Positions 1 through 9,376 of a DNA stretch of 64,000 nucleotides are shown here, one piece after another. The stretch is taken from assembly GCA_047967505.1 (NCBI GenBank), contig CM106538.1, one strand, 5' to 3'. The translations under genes and the position numbers were made by a program. Every line of letters begins with the position of its first letter. The stretch's first letter is position 1. This stretch comes from Dipteris shenzhenensis. Its lineage: Eukaryota > Polypodiophyta > Polypodiopsida > Gleicheniales. The notes under the pieces were generated by a model that was not told the origin of the DNA, ran no database searches, and saw nothing but the letters and a program-made list of their open reading frames with translations.

Positions 1-156
1 CGGTTGCCGTGCCTATTCAGTTCTCCGTCTGCCCCTAGAACTTCCGTCTTTTCATATCTCAAGATACAACGTATTAATGATAATAATCTAAGGACTAATA
101 ATCTAAGGACTCCCCCCCTAGTTCCTCTTTGCTGTTGCTGCCTTTTGCCCCTAACA
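1..156 (-). repeat. Element A 3' LTR, partial (cut by window start)
   Basis: This segment is identical over 156 bases to 9211-9366. It ends in CTAACA on the plus strand, which is TGTTAG at the LTR start in the element's own orientation. The bases just beyond it (from 157) hold only a short purine-rich stretch on the minus strand (CCGGGAG), a weak candidate polypurine tract. Confidence 0.92.
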
Positions 157-213
157 CTTGGCACTCCCGGTGAATCGGATTCCGGATCCGCATCCGAACC
201 CACCGGTTCTCCG

Positions 214-3200
214 CTACGGTTCATCCTCGACGTCGCCACCGTCATCGTCCGCCGCCGCTGCTGCCGCTGCCGCCGGAACCGCTGGAACTGCTGGAGCCGC
301 CGGCACCGGTACCTGTACTGCCGGAGCCGCTTGCGCTGGTCGAAGTAAAGGTAGCTGCTGCGGGTTGAGAGCATGGGCATCCACAAAAATTTGGAGCTGT
401 CCATAGAAAGGTGGTGCCGCCGCCCCCGCCTGCTGAGCTACTGCCGCCATCCGATGAATATAGCGGCATGCTGTCCGCAGGTCAACCAACATAGCTGCTC
501 TCTCAACATGACTCGTTCTCCGCAGCTGTTGGAGCTCCGCTTCATGCAGTCGGGTCTTCTCAGATAAAGCGAGTTCGAGATCGGTTACCCGCATAGTGCG
601 ATCTGCTTTCTTCGCCACATTATCCAGTCGTTTCATTACCCGCCCCAATTCCTTGGGTTGGGCACCTGTTGATTGTGCTGGCGTAGTAGCTCTGAGCTGC
701 AGTAAATCGGCCATGAGGCTCTTCACCTCAACCTCATGTTGCTGGTGCTCTTCTTTCCGGGCGAGCTTGAGTGCCAACAGCTGAGATCTGGCATCGTCAC
801 ACTGCTGTTGCACCACCGCGACGTGTTCTTTCAGCTGCAAAAAGTGCCTCGCGTCCAAGGATTCCCCGTCCGCTGGCTCCGGAAAGGCTGCCACAAAAGC
901 GGCTGCTGCGTCTGCTCGGGGTCGTGGCGTCATCGCGGTCTCGGGTCTTTTTCCTCTGGCCTTCGCTCTTCGGAGGGCTTCTTCCAGCTCGGCGATTCGT
1001 TTGACATAGCCTTCGGCAGAATCCACCGGTCCCGCCGCTGTCTGCTTTCCGAGAGTATTGGCCGATGTAGAACTTCCACCCTCCGGTGGTGCCGCAGTTT
1101 CCGTCACCGGTGCTGGTGGTAAAAATGCGGTTCCTGCGCCCCCTCCCGCCGGATCATCCTCATCCCTCCGGGCCAACCGTCGGTCGAGAGGCCTGCAAGC
1201 CCGCTCCAGCTCTACTCGCAATTGATGTTGATGATCCAGAAAAATACCCTGCATCTCTGCGACGAAGGCTTCCGATAAATCCAACAAAAGTGCCTCGTCC
1301 AGCATGCGTGTAGAGCTAGAGGGTTGCCGGTACGCCATCACTTCGGCTTCCAACAACTGCACCCTGGCGGTCGCAGCTGTAGCCTTCTCCGTCAATTGTT
1401 CCGTCAGCCGCAGGTGTTCTTGAGTTTGGGCGACAATCGCCGTCCTTGCTTCCTCCATATCCTGCTGTCGCCGTGCATCCACCTGTTGGAGTCGTACCAA
1501 CTGCTCCTGCAGCTGTTGAATGCGCTCGAGCAGCCTGGCATTTTCCTGGCGCAACCTCGCCTCATTCTCCTCCAGCTGCCCCTTCTGAAAACATTGGAGC
1601 AAGCGCTCCGCCAACCGTCGTGCCGTGACCAGATCATAGGTCTCCACCGGCGGAGATAGCTGCAGCTCACCACTCCCCCTTGGGACTACACGGGCTTCCT
1701 CCGGACCTGCCTGTCTCCCCGAACTGTCCTCCCGAGTGTGGACTGAGCTTTCCCCTTGCAAGGCCTCCGATTCCGGGCGGGTCTTCTTCAACATGCCTCC
1801 TTCCGGCGCGAGAGCCAACTTTCTTTTTAATAAACTGGCCATGCGGCTCGATGTTGCTGAGACCGCTGGCCTACTCCTCTGGCTACCCTGTGGAACCTCT
1901 GCAGGAACCGCTGGCCTACTCCTCTGGCTGCCCTGTGGAACTTCTGCCGGAACCGCCACCGCAGGTACTACCGCCGGAACCTCCACCACAGGTACTACCG
2001 GAGTCACCTGGTTCCTTGGCATCAGCGTCAGAGCTCCCTCCGTTGTTGATCTCGCTGGTTCCACCTCCTTGGACTCCTTGTCCGAACCCTCGTCTGTGGA
2101 TTCCTCCACCTCCACATACGATCCTGGGATGACCGGTTCCGCATCTGGTCCGAACAAAAAGAATAAGACCTGCCCCATCCGGGATGTTGCCGTTGGCTTC
2201 AAGAGCTTCTTGGCCACCTCCAGAATTCTGTCCGCCAGCAGCTTCGCCCAGGGAACCGGTTTCCCTTGTTCCGCCCTCTGGAAATAGGTAAACTGGGTCT
2301 GTCCCAGTAGCTCTGCTTTCACCTTCTGCCAGAGCGCCTCCGCAATAAACTTGTAGCACGTCTTCGTCGAAGCATCCAGCTTCTTCATGTTGTACTCCCC
2401 CTTGCAACCTGCGCCGAGAGCTGCCTCCATGGCACTGCTGGTAAGCTTCGTGACCTTGCATGGGCCATCCACCGGCAAGTGCAACCTGGCCGCTACCAGC
2501 TCCTTGCACAAGGTGAAAGTCTTGCCATACACCACGACCTTGCGCCCGCGTGCAAGCTGCGCCAAGATGTCTTGCGCCAATGGATGAACCGGTGTCGTAG
2601 CCCATGGCAAACCTGCGAACTCCACCAGACGAGCTCGTGTCAGCCAAGACTGCACAGCCTCATCCCCAACAGGTAACGGATTGATCAGATGGAAGACCAC
2701 CATAGCTGCGAGAAGCTGGGATGCGAGAGAGAAGAGTTCTGGAAAACAAAGAGTTGGAAATAAGCCCCCTTTTGCTTCCAAAGTGCCTTTTGGATGCCTT
2801 GGTGAACTCCTTGTTTGCATGCAACGATCAAGTGTCCCATCATCTTGAAAAAAAACGCACGTCGAAGATTCAGTAGATTGCATGGCGGCGTCCCCGCTCC
2901 GCAACACGAAGCTTTGCTCCCACCGTTTCACGGAATAAAGTGAGTGATACCACACGTGCGTACTAATAGCCCCCATCATCGGTTTCTCCACCGAAATGGC
3001 TATAAATGCAGTTGAAATAATCATCACAGGTGGTTTCTCCGGAAATGGGTAAGGTGGCATGGGCCCTGTATATGGTCGGAGACGAAATCCATTTACCGGC
3101 TTCTGCAACAGCTCCCCCTGTAGTGTTCCTAAGCGAAACGTGCCATCACCATAACGGTCCACCACCCAATACGGACCTCCCCACCGTAACTTCAGCTTAC

Positions 3201-4029
3201 CCGGATGCGGACCCATCCGAGTGTTAAACAATATCACGGCATCTCTCCGTTTGAAGGTCTTCTTCTTTGAATGACGGTCCACCCAGACCTTCCGTCTGTC
3301 CTGGACTACCTGTGCAAGATACGCACTGTAGAACCGCTCCTCACCCAGCCGATCCAGCTGTTCAATCCTCCGGTCTACGGACTCGTCCCAGCCCAATTTC
3401 TCTGCCGCTGCAATCCGCAGACTCGGTACCAGGAATTCCATGGGGACCACTGCTTCAACTCCGTAAACCAACTTGAATGGCGTGAACCCCGTCGCAACCT
3501 TATAGGAAGTCCGGAACGCCCATAATGCGGAGTAAAGTTTTTCATCCCAATCTGTCCGATTTTCATTGACCAGCTTTTTCAGAATGACTAGCAACACCTT
3601 ATTCGAGGACTCCGCCTGTCCGTTTGCCTGAGGGTAATACACTGTGGACTTCTTATGAATGATCAGGTGCCGGGTAACCAGTTCCCGTAACACCGCATTA
3701 AGGAAATGCCCACCTTGATCCGTGACGAGCTCAACCGGACATCCGTATCGTGTCATAATGGCTTCATAAAGGAATCTGGCCACAGCCTTTGCCGAATTAT
3801 CCTTCAGTGCTCTGGCCTCCACCCATTTGGTACAGTAATCCGTCGCCACCAGGATATATCGGTTACCTGTCCTCCGCGCCGGCGGCGAAAACGGACCTAC
3901 AAAGTCCAGCCCCCATTTCATGAACGGTTCGAGGGCCAGTATGGGGTTATGCGGGCGGCATCCGGTCCCGACCTGATGGCTGGCCCAACCTCTGGCACAC
4001 ATCGCATCTTTTGACGAACCTATGCGCAT
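214..4029 (-). CDS. Element A ORF2: integrase core fused to a long coiled-coil extension
   Basis: This is a 1271-residue open frame. Residues about 27-330 are the integrase core and C-terminal module: D42 (in LDFVGP), D104 (in TDQGGHF) and E140 (in NGQAESSN) form the catalytic triad with exactly 35 residues between D104 and E140, and a GPY/F-like stretch lies near 280-320. Residues 335-442 look poorly structured. From Met443 (2703) a new region starts, with a probably folded segment to about 640, an acidic stretch near 640-660, a perfect 15-residue tandem duplication at 693-722, strong coiled coils at about 801-897 and 1065-1190, and an Ala/Pro-rich acidic tail. The integrase zinc finger is in the preceding frame, so the first 25 or so residues here are probably not native. 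The extension resembles in position the extra 3' ORFs of Tat/Athila elements, but I do not recognise a family and see no clear membrane segment. Confidence 0.85.
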   Translation of the reverse strand: MRIGSSKDAMCARGWASHQVGTGCRPHNPILALEPFMKWGLDFVGPFSPPARRTGNRYILVATDYCTKWVEARALKDNSAKAVARFLYEAIMTRYGCPVELVTDQGGHFLNAVLRELVTRHLIIHKKSTVYYPQANGQAESSNKVLLVILKKLVNENRTDWDEKLYSALWAFRTSYKVATGFTPFKLVYGVEAVVPMEFLVPSLRIAAAEKLGWDESVDRRIEQLDRLGEERFYSAYLAQVVQDRRKVWVDRHSKKKTFKRRDAVILFNTRMGPHPGKLKLRWGGPYWVVDRYGDGTFRLGTLQGELLQKPVNGFRLRPYTGPMPPYPFPEKPPVMIISTAFIAISVEKPMMGAISTHVWYHSLYSVKRWEQSFVLRSGDAAMQSTESSTCVFFQDDGTLDRCMQTRSSPRHPKGTLEAKGGLFPTLCFPELFSLASQLLAAMVVFHLINPLPVGDEAVQSWLTRARLVEFAGLPWATTPVHPLAQDILAQLARGRKVVVYGKTFTLCKELVAARLHLPVDGPCKVTKLTSSAMEAALGAGCKGEYNMKKLDASTKTCYKFIAEALWQKVKAELLGQTQFTYFQRAEQGKPVPWAKLLADRILEVAKKLLKPTATSRMGQVLFFLFGPDAEPVIPGSYVEVEESTDEGSDKESKEVEPARSTTEGALTLMPRNQVTPVVPVVEVPAVVPAVAVPAEVPQGSQRSRPAVPAEVPQGSQRSRPAVSATSSRMASLLKRKLALAPEGGMLKKTRPESEALQGESSVHTREDSSGRQAGPEEARVVPRGSGELQLSPPVETYDLVTARRLAERLLQCFQKGQLEENEARLRQENARLLERIQQLQEQLVRLQQVDARRQQDMEEARTAIVAQTQEHLRLTEQLTEKATAATARVQLLEAEVMAYRQPSSSTRMLDEALLLDLSEAFVAEMQGIFLDHQHQLRVELERACRPLDRRLARRDEDDPAGGGAGTAFLPPAPVTETAAPPEGGSSTSANTLGKQTAAGPVDSAEGYVKRIAELEEALRRAKARGKRPETAMTPRPRADAAAAFVAAFPEPADGESLDARHFLQLKEHVAVVQQQCDDARSQLLALKLARKEEHQQHEVEVKSLMADLLQLRATTPAQSTGAQPKELGRVMKRLDNVAKKADRTMRVTDLELALSEKTRLHEAELQQLRRTSHVERAAMLVDLRTACRYIHRMAAVAQQAGAAAPPFYGQLQIFVDAHALNPQQLPLLRPAQAAPAVQVPVPAAPAVPAVPAAAAAAAADDDGGDVEDEP
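1864..1953 (-). repeat. Tandem duplication of a 15-residue unit in the element A extension
   Basis: Two adjacent 45-bp units encode the same 15 residues (VPAEVPQGSQRSRPA). The DNA copies differ at a few bases while the protein is unchanged. They lie in the linker between the folded segment and the first coiled coil. Confidence 0.85.
2701..2753 (-). promoter_or_regulatory. Possible 3' splice site before an internal ATG of element A
   Basis: On the minus strand the run CTCTTTGTTTTCCAG (2753-2739) is a good plant acceptor shape, a pyrimidine tract followed by CAG. It lies 36 bases before the ATG at 2703-2701 that would open an 829-residue separate protein. Some plant Athila-type elements are reported to express their downstream ORF from spliced RNA. 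No donor was identified, so this is inference. Confidence 0.3.
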
Positions 4030-7000
4030 CCCCCATTAATGTTGGCCACCACAGACCTCCTTGGAGTACCTTCCGTCCGGTTACTTCTCCTGCGAAGTGT
4101 CCACCGCTGATTCCTTGGTGAGCCTCTTCCAGGATGACCTCCTGCTCATGTGGGTACACACACCGTCGCAACACACCATCTAGCCCCTGCTTATACAATT
4201 GGTCAGCAATGATCCGGAAGTCTCTGCTCTTCAGCGCGAGCCGTTTCCGCTGGTCTCGCGACATTCCGTCGCGCATCTGGCCCGTGTCTACAAAGTGAAA
4301 CATGTCGTCGTACCACGTCTTTGGAGCTGCCGGTACCACCGCCTCCAGTTCGAACAGCTGGGCATCCGGAAAATCGTCTTCCACACCCATCGGGTCTTCG
4401 CCAGATTCCAACCGCGAAAAGTAATCCGCTACGGCATGTGTACTTCCAGGTCGATGGACCACCGTGAAGTCGAACTCCTGTAAGAGCAGCATCCACCGGG
4501 CCAACTTTCCAGTGAGCTCGGGCTTGTGTACCAAATACAACAAGGCAGAATGATCCACATGAAACGTGAACCGATTCCCCAACAGGTAGTGACGAAACTT
4601 TGTTACGGAATAAATCATGCCCAATGCTTCCCGCTCCGTCGTAGAGTAATTCCGTTCGGCTTTTGACAACCGGCGACTTGCATAATACACCGGTCGGAAC
4701 CACTTGCTTGTCGCTTCCTGCATGAGGACACTACCAATAGCCACATCCGAGGCATCCACGAAGACATGAAACATCTTCGTCCAATCTGGCGGTTGAACCA
4801 CCGGTGCTGTTGCCAACATCAGTTTGAGCCGTCGGAAAGCTAAGTCACAAGCAGGAGACCAGACTACCGGTACTTTGTTGAGTTGGTCATACAGTGGTGT
4901 CGCCACATCCGCCAGATACCGCAGCATTCGGCTGTGCCATTTAACCTGCCCTAGGAATCTCCCGAGCTGCTTACCGTTGCCAGGAACCTTTGCCTGCCGG
5001 ATCGCTTCGACCTTCGCCGGATCTACCGCAATGCCTTCCGCCGAGACAATGCAGCCCAGCAGCATACCGCTGCCCACGGCGAATGCACATTTCATAGGGT
5101 TCAGACACAACCGTGCCTCCCTACACCGGGTTAAGCATTTCTTCAGATGCTCAAGGTGCTGCTCGCGACTCCCGAAAACACTGAAGTCGTCCAGAAATAC
5201 CTGCATAAAGATTAGTAAATAATCATGAAATATTTCTTGGACCATGCGTTGAAATGTTGCCGGAGCATTCTTTAGCCCAAATGCCATCACCAGGAAAACA
5301 AATGCTCCCCACTCCGTGATGAAGGCTGTTTTCTCTCGATCTTCTGGTGCCATCTGCACCTGGTTATACCCACTGAAGCCATCCAGAAAAGAATACATCT
5401 CGTGACCTGCCACTGTATCCAGCATAGTATCATTAAACGGCAATGGAAACGGATCCGTGATTGTCGCCGCGTTAAGCTTTCTGTAGTCAACACAGACCCG
5501 CAACTTCAAATTCTTTTTCGGAACAATCACGATTGGCGAAAGCCACGTTGCACGGTCAACCGGACAGATAAACCCGACCTTTAGCAACCTGTCCAGCTCC
5601 TCCTTCACCCTCTGGGCATAGTTCGGATTCATTCTATACCGTTGTTGCCGAACCGGTATCGCATCCTTCTGCAGATTGATCCTGTGCTGATAGAATTTGG
5701 GATCGATGCCGAGCAAATCTGTGTAGTCCCAGGCGAACACGTCTCTGAAGGATTTCAGCAATGTCTCCAATTTTCCCCGAAATCCTTTATCGAGCTTCGC
5801 ACTGACACGGACGTTCTTTGGCTCCTCCTCCGTCCCGAGGTTAAGATCCAGCAGCTCGTCTTCTTTGACCCTCCGCGAGCGACGGAGTTCCTGCTCGAAA
5901 ACTCTTTCCGCCTCCGCCACTCCCGCTTCGTCCGGCATGTCTCCTGTGCCTTCCGGTAGACTCCCTTCGACTGGTTCTGCCGTGGAACTGGATGACTCCT
6001 GCGTAGCCGAGGGAATCTGATGCTGATATTGCTTTAAAACGGCAACCACATCGACCTCGAACAAGCTTACCAGCTCCGTATTCCTACTGAAGTACTCATC
6101 CTCCTCTTCGACCCCCATTCCGTCCATCATATGGATACCTTCCGCCATCGTCGGTCGGAATGGTGTCCTCAGCCCTTGTTTGGTATGTACCGAGAGCTTC
6201 AACTTCTTTTTTCCTTTTCGAATGGTGATGCGGTCGGATTGCCAGTCTTGTTTCACACGGGCCTGCCGCAACCACGGTCTTCCGAGCAATAACGGGTATG
6301 ACCCGCTAATATCCTCCATCCGGAGAATCACCGCAGCGATTTCGAACTTTACGCCGCAAACCTCCATTTTCAATCCACGGAGCAATCCTAACGGCTGCAC
6401 TCTTCGTTGGTCTGCCATCCGAACGGCGAAGGGTGCGGATTCCCATTTTGTGATACCCAATGGCACCAGCATTTGTTCGGACAGGATGTTGACCCCAGAC
6501 CCTCCGTCCAGCAACACCCCTCCCACACGGCTGTTCTCCAGTGTTACGGAAATTACCGGGACCGCCTCGTCAAAAACAGGAGGCTCTACTTCCGCTTCAG
6601 GGTTTGCCGATTTGTCTGACGACACTTCCATTGTCACCGCTTCCATCTCCGACTCCATCGCCCTGACTGGTTCCGTCAATTGTTTGATGAGAGAACTCCG
6701 GAAATTGGGTACCAATGCTAACAATTGCTCCATTGTCATGTGTATTTGCTGTTTCCGCAAATCCTGCCATAAATCATATGGTTCAACACCCTCCTCGCCG
6801 GTCACCAGGCTGTCCTTCTGACTGGTAGGTAGACAAGTCGCTTCTGGCTGGTCTCCTTGCAGGCGCCGTGCCACCTTCGCACCATTCTCCGTCACCGAGA
6901 CTGCCTTTTCCGCGCTCGGCCTAGGTAACACCGTTGGGGTTTCCTGGACCCATTCACCGACCGTCGACCGCACTTTTTGTTGTGCCTGCCAATCCAACGC

Positions 7001-8806
7001 CGGAGGTCTCCCCTTCTCTTGCGGGGCCTTGTAGTCCCGCACCTTTTCCTGGGATCGTGTGACCACGAGCACATCTCCGCTCGCACTTCCTCCCACTTTG
7101 CCGTCAACAGGGACACCCGCCGGTACTTCCGGTACTTCTTCGGACTGCGGACTAGGCTCCTTGCTATCCTGTTGCGGACTGTCATCATCGCATTCGATAA
7201 TCAGAACCGCATTCACTGCTGGTGCGGACTTGCCTTCTCCGGATCCGCGGGTTGCTTCCCTTTCCGCCTTGTGGCGCTTGAATAATTCGCAATCTACCTT
7301 TCTATGTCCGGGTTGATTGCAATAAAAACATAGGAACGTCCGTTCCCCTGCTGGTTCATCTGCACCTGTTCCAGCCGTTCTCGGCCGCCAAGGTCTTTTC
7401 GCCGGTGCGGCTGGTACCGCGGCTGGTGCTGCGGCTGGTGTCGCAACTACCGCCGCCACCGCTGGTGTCGGGGCTATTCGTGCGTTATAGCGGCAGATCT
7501 CCGTGGTATGTGTCGCTGTTTGGCAAATCGCACACCACCGCTCATTCAAACCGCATTCCTCTGCTAAGTGTCCTGCATTCCGGCACCGATTACACCAAGT
7601 ATCCTTGCGAACTTTTGAAGAGGACCCTATACCACTATCCCGGCTTTTGGCTCCGGCAGCAGATCCTTCCGGAAATGACTTCCCTGCCGCTTTTCCAGCC
7701 TTCCGCCTCATGGAACGTTTGTCCTCCTCCTCATCCGACTGATCCGACTCCTCCTCATTATCGGTATCGGAGTCTCCCTCAGCCTCCTCATACTTCACTT
7801 TTCCTTTCCTTCCCTTGGAAGTAAACAGAACTTGTTCCGCCCTCACCGCTGCTTGGACGACCTCTTCCAATGAAAGAGCTTCCAGATCCAACGATGCCAG
7901 GGACCTTTTCAATCCTTTATTCAGCCCCTCCATAAAGTAAGCATTTTGGATGGGGACTGCCGGGGTAGTTGCTACATCGAGGCGGCGGATCAACGACCGA
8001 AACCTGGCCGCATACGCCTCCACTTCTTGGTTCTTCTGTTCCAGTTTCCCCAGTTTGGCCAGGACATGAACACGGGTCTTGTCCTCCCGAAACCGGAGCA
8101 AAAAGGCATCCCGCAGTAGATCAAACGTGGCGAAATGGGTAGCTCCATATTGCGCGATCCATACTGCCGCCTGCTTCTGCAGTGTCGGGATGAAAGTCGC
8201 CATCTTCATAAGATCTGTCGCCTGCACTGGTGGAGCCGTATTCACCATCCATGCCATCTCAAATGACAGTATATGTGCATCCGCATCCTCCTTATCCCGT
8301 CCCGAAAACTTGGGGTACTTCACCGTCATCCTGGATACCAGTGGTGGAATAGCCGCGCTACTTACCGCCGGAACTCCACCCCCGCCTCCGCCTCCACCGC
8401 CTCCACCTCCCCTACCGGGATCTGGTGACGGACCTGGGGCTCCGCTTCCTGCAGGCACACCACCCCTCCGTCTGCTGGGACTCGGTGGTGGGGAATTCCG
8501 CAACGGTGACGCTTCGTCTTCCGGAGGAGTACCTGTTAAATCAAACGGGCTACTGCGTCCGGAGGATTCGCCTTCCTCCTGAACACCGGAAACGACTGGA
8601 CCTTCCTCTCCTGGGATCAGCGGAGGTGTGTCAGAGCGACTACTACTCTCACTATCCGTGAAGAAGCCGAAGAGAAGATCACGTTGAGCCACATATCTGT
8701 CATGCCGTTCCTCGCGGGTTGTACGTGCCGATACTGGAGTTGCAGGCTCCCGAGGCCGTTCCGGAGAGCGCGATGTTCCCCCTGGCTCACTCCCAGCGTC
8801 ATTCAT
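3947..8806 (-). CDS. Element A gag-pol polyprotein (gag, protease, RT, RNase H, integrase zinc finger)
   Basis: This 1619-residue frame starts at an ATG about 100 bases inside the 5' LTR boundary. A glycine run lies near residues 133-144, and the gag core spans about 150-330. Three CCHC knuckles follow at 405-418, 425-438 and 493-506 (all CX2CX4HX4C). A retropepsin-like motif LLDGGSGVNIL comes next, then reverse transcriptase with YSFLDGFSGYNQ and the catalytic FLDD (around 5174-5196), RNase H with VFVDASD (around 4750), and the HHCC integrase finger ending in RCDVCQ. The frame stops at 3947-3949, in the middle of integrase. The core continues in the overlapping frame that ends at 214, so one base is in excess near 3950-3955. 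It is otherwise free of stops, which fits a young element. A programmed shift is possible, but a simple mutation is more likely. Confidence 0.93.
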   Translation of the reverse strand: MNDAGSEPGGTSRSPERPREPATPVSARTTREERHDRYVAQRDLLFGFFTDSESSSRSDTPPLIPGEEGPVVSGVQEEGESSGRSSPFDLTGTPPEDEASPLRNSPPPSPSRRRGGVPAGSGAPGPSPDPGRGGGGGGGGGGGGVPAVSSAAIPPLVSRMTVKYPKFSGRDKEDADAHILSFEMAWMVNTAPPVQATDLMKMATFIPTLQKQAAVWIAQYGATHFATFDLLRDAFLLRFREDKTRVHVLAKLGKLEQKNQEVEAYAARFRSLIRRLDVATTPAVPIQNAYFMEGLNKGLKRSLASLDLEALSLEEVVQAAVRAEQVLFTSKGRKGKVKYEEAEGDSDTDNEEESDQSDEEEDKRSMRRKAGKAAGKSFPEGSAAGAKSRDSGIGSSSKVRKDTWCNRCRNAGHLAEECGLNERWCAICQTATHTTEICRYNARIAPTPAVAAVVATPAAAPAAVPAAPAKRPWRPRTAGTGADEPAGERTFLCFYCNQPGHRKVDCELFKRHKAEREATRGSGEGKSAPAVNAVLIIECDDDSPQQDSKEPSPQSEEVPEVPAGVPVDGKVGGSASGDVLVVTRSQEKVRDYKAPQEKGRPPALDWQAQQKVRSTVGEWVQETPTVLPRPSAEKAVSVTENGAKVARRLQGDQPEATCLPTSQKDSLVTGEEGVEPYDLWQDLRKQQIHMTMEQLLALVPNFRSSLIKQLTEPVRAMESEMEAVTMEVSSDKSANPEAEVEPPVFDEAVPVISVTLENSRVGGVLLDGGSGVNILSEQMLVPLGITKWESAPFAVRMADQRRVQPLGLLRGLKMEVCGVKFEIAAVILRMEDISGSYPLLLGRPWLRQARVKQDWQSDRITIRKGKKKLKLSVHTKQGLRTPFRPTMAEGIHMMDGMGVEEEDEYFSRNTELVSLFEVDVVAVLKQYQHQIPSATQESSSSTAEPVEGSLPEGTGDMPDEAGVAEAERVFEQELRRSRRVKEDELLDLNLGTEEEPKNVRVSAKLDKGFRGKLETLLKSFRDVFAWDYTDLLGIDPKFYQHRINLQKDAIPVRQQRYRMNPNYAQRVKEELDRLLKVGFICPVDRATWLSPIVIVPKKNLKLRVCVDYRKLNAATITDPFPLPFNDTMLDTVAGHEMYSFLDGFSGYNQVQMAPEDREKTAFITEWGAFVFLVMAFGLKNAPATFQRMVQEIFHDYLLIFMQVFLDDFSVFGSREQHLEHLKKCLTRCREARLCLNPMKCAFAVGSGMLLGCIVSAEGIAVDPAKVEAIRQAKVPGNGKQLGRFLGQVKWHSRMLRYLADVATPLYDQLNKVPVVWSPACDLAFRRLKLMLATAPVVQPPDWTKMFHVFVDASDVAIGSVLMQEATSKWFRPVYYASRRLSKAERNYSTTEREALGMIYSVTKFRHYLLGNRFTFHVDHSALLYLVHKPELTGKLARWMLLLQEFDFTVVHRPGSTHAVADYFSRLESGEDPMGVEDDFPDAQLFELEAVVPAAPKTWYDDMFHFVDTGQMRDGMSRDQRKRLALKSRDFRIIADQLYKQGLDGVLRRCVYPHEQEVILEEAHQGISGGHFAGEVTGRKVLQGGLWWPTLMGDAHRFVKRCDVCQRLGQPSGRDRMPPA

Positions 8807-8892
8807 GCGCTAGTCTATGCACCGAGGAATCAGAGTATTACAGATGGGGAGCATCCAACCTCTCCGGGGTATCCACCGCGACAAACATGGAA

Positions 8893-8909
8893 ATCTTCCG
8901 TGGTCGCCA
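8893..8909 (-). other. Element A primer-binding site
   Basis: On the minus strand TGGCGACCACGGAAGAT begins three bases inside the LTR edge at 8913. TGG at the start pairs with the CCA end of a tRNA. The tRNA species was not identified; the site differs from the TGGCGCCGTTGCC-type site of element C. Confidence 0.65.
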
Positions 8910-8912
8910 AAG

Positions 8913-9366
8913 TGTTAGCCCTCTCTACTCTGAAGACTAACTCGAAACGCACTACTGCGACAGATTTACATGCGTAATCGTACTTCAGAACTGCGTATGA
9001 AAATACATAGAGTAGAACAGTGATCGACAGAATCATTCATGATAAAACAATAAGGTAGATGCAATAGAATCTCTGTATTACATTTCTCCGAGCAATACAA
9101 CACTGTACTCTCTGATACATAGCACTGATCCTTGCTCCGATCCTCATCAATGAGCTCTCTGAATGATCGCTCGCTTCTCTCTTATCTAACCGGCACACAT
9201 AACGCCTTCACGGTTGCCGTGCCTATTCAGTTCTCCGTCTGCCCCTAGAACTTCCGTCTTTTCATATCTCAAGATACAACGTATTAATGATAATAATCTA
9301 AGGACTAATAATCTAAGGACTCCCCCCCTAGTTCCTCTTTGCTGTTGCTGCCTTTTGCCCCTAACA
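8913..9366 (-). repeat. Element A 5' LTR (454 bp)
   Basis: It is bounded by the 6-bp inverted ends TGTTAG and CTAACA. The right 156 bases are repeated at 1-156. It drives transcription toward lower coordinates. No clear TATA box was picked out. Confidence 0.9.
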
Positions 9367-9376
9367 GAGGTGGATT

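Larger units (their letters stand above)
1..9366 (-). mobile_element. Element A: near-intact Ty3/gypsy LTR retrotransposon, no chromodomain
   Basis: Read on the minus strand the order is LTR (9366-8913), primer-binding site, gag with zinc knuckles, aspartic protease, reverse transcriptase, RNase H, integrase, a long extra C-terminal region, then the second LTR, which leaves the window at base 1. The order RT-RH-IN is that of Ty3/gypsy. The integrase ends in a GPY/F-like module with no chromodomain, as in the plant Tat/Athila branch. The 156 visible bases of the left LTR match 9211-9366 at every position, which implies a recent insertion. The element lies in the gag of element B. The expected 5-bp target duplication would be gaggt at 9367-9371, but its partner is outside the window. 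Only one frame break is visible in the coding part. Confidence 0.93.

Noticed and set aside
214-2703. Envelope protein in element A
   Set aside because: I see no convincing signal peptide or membrane anchor in the extension; coiled coils alone do not support it.
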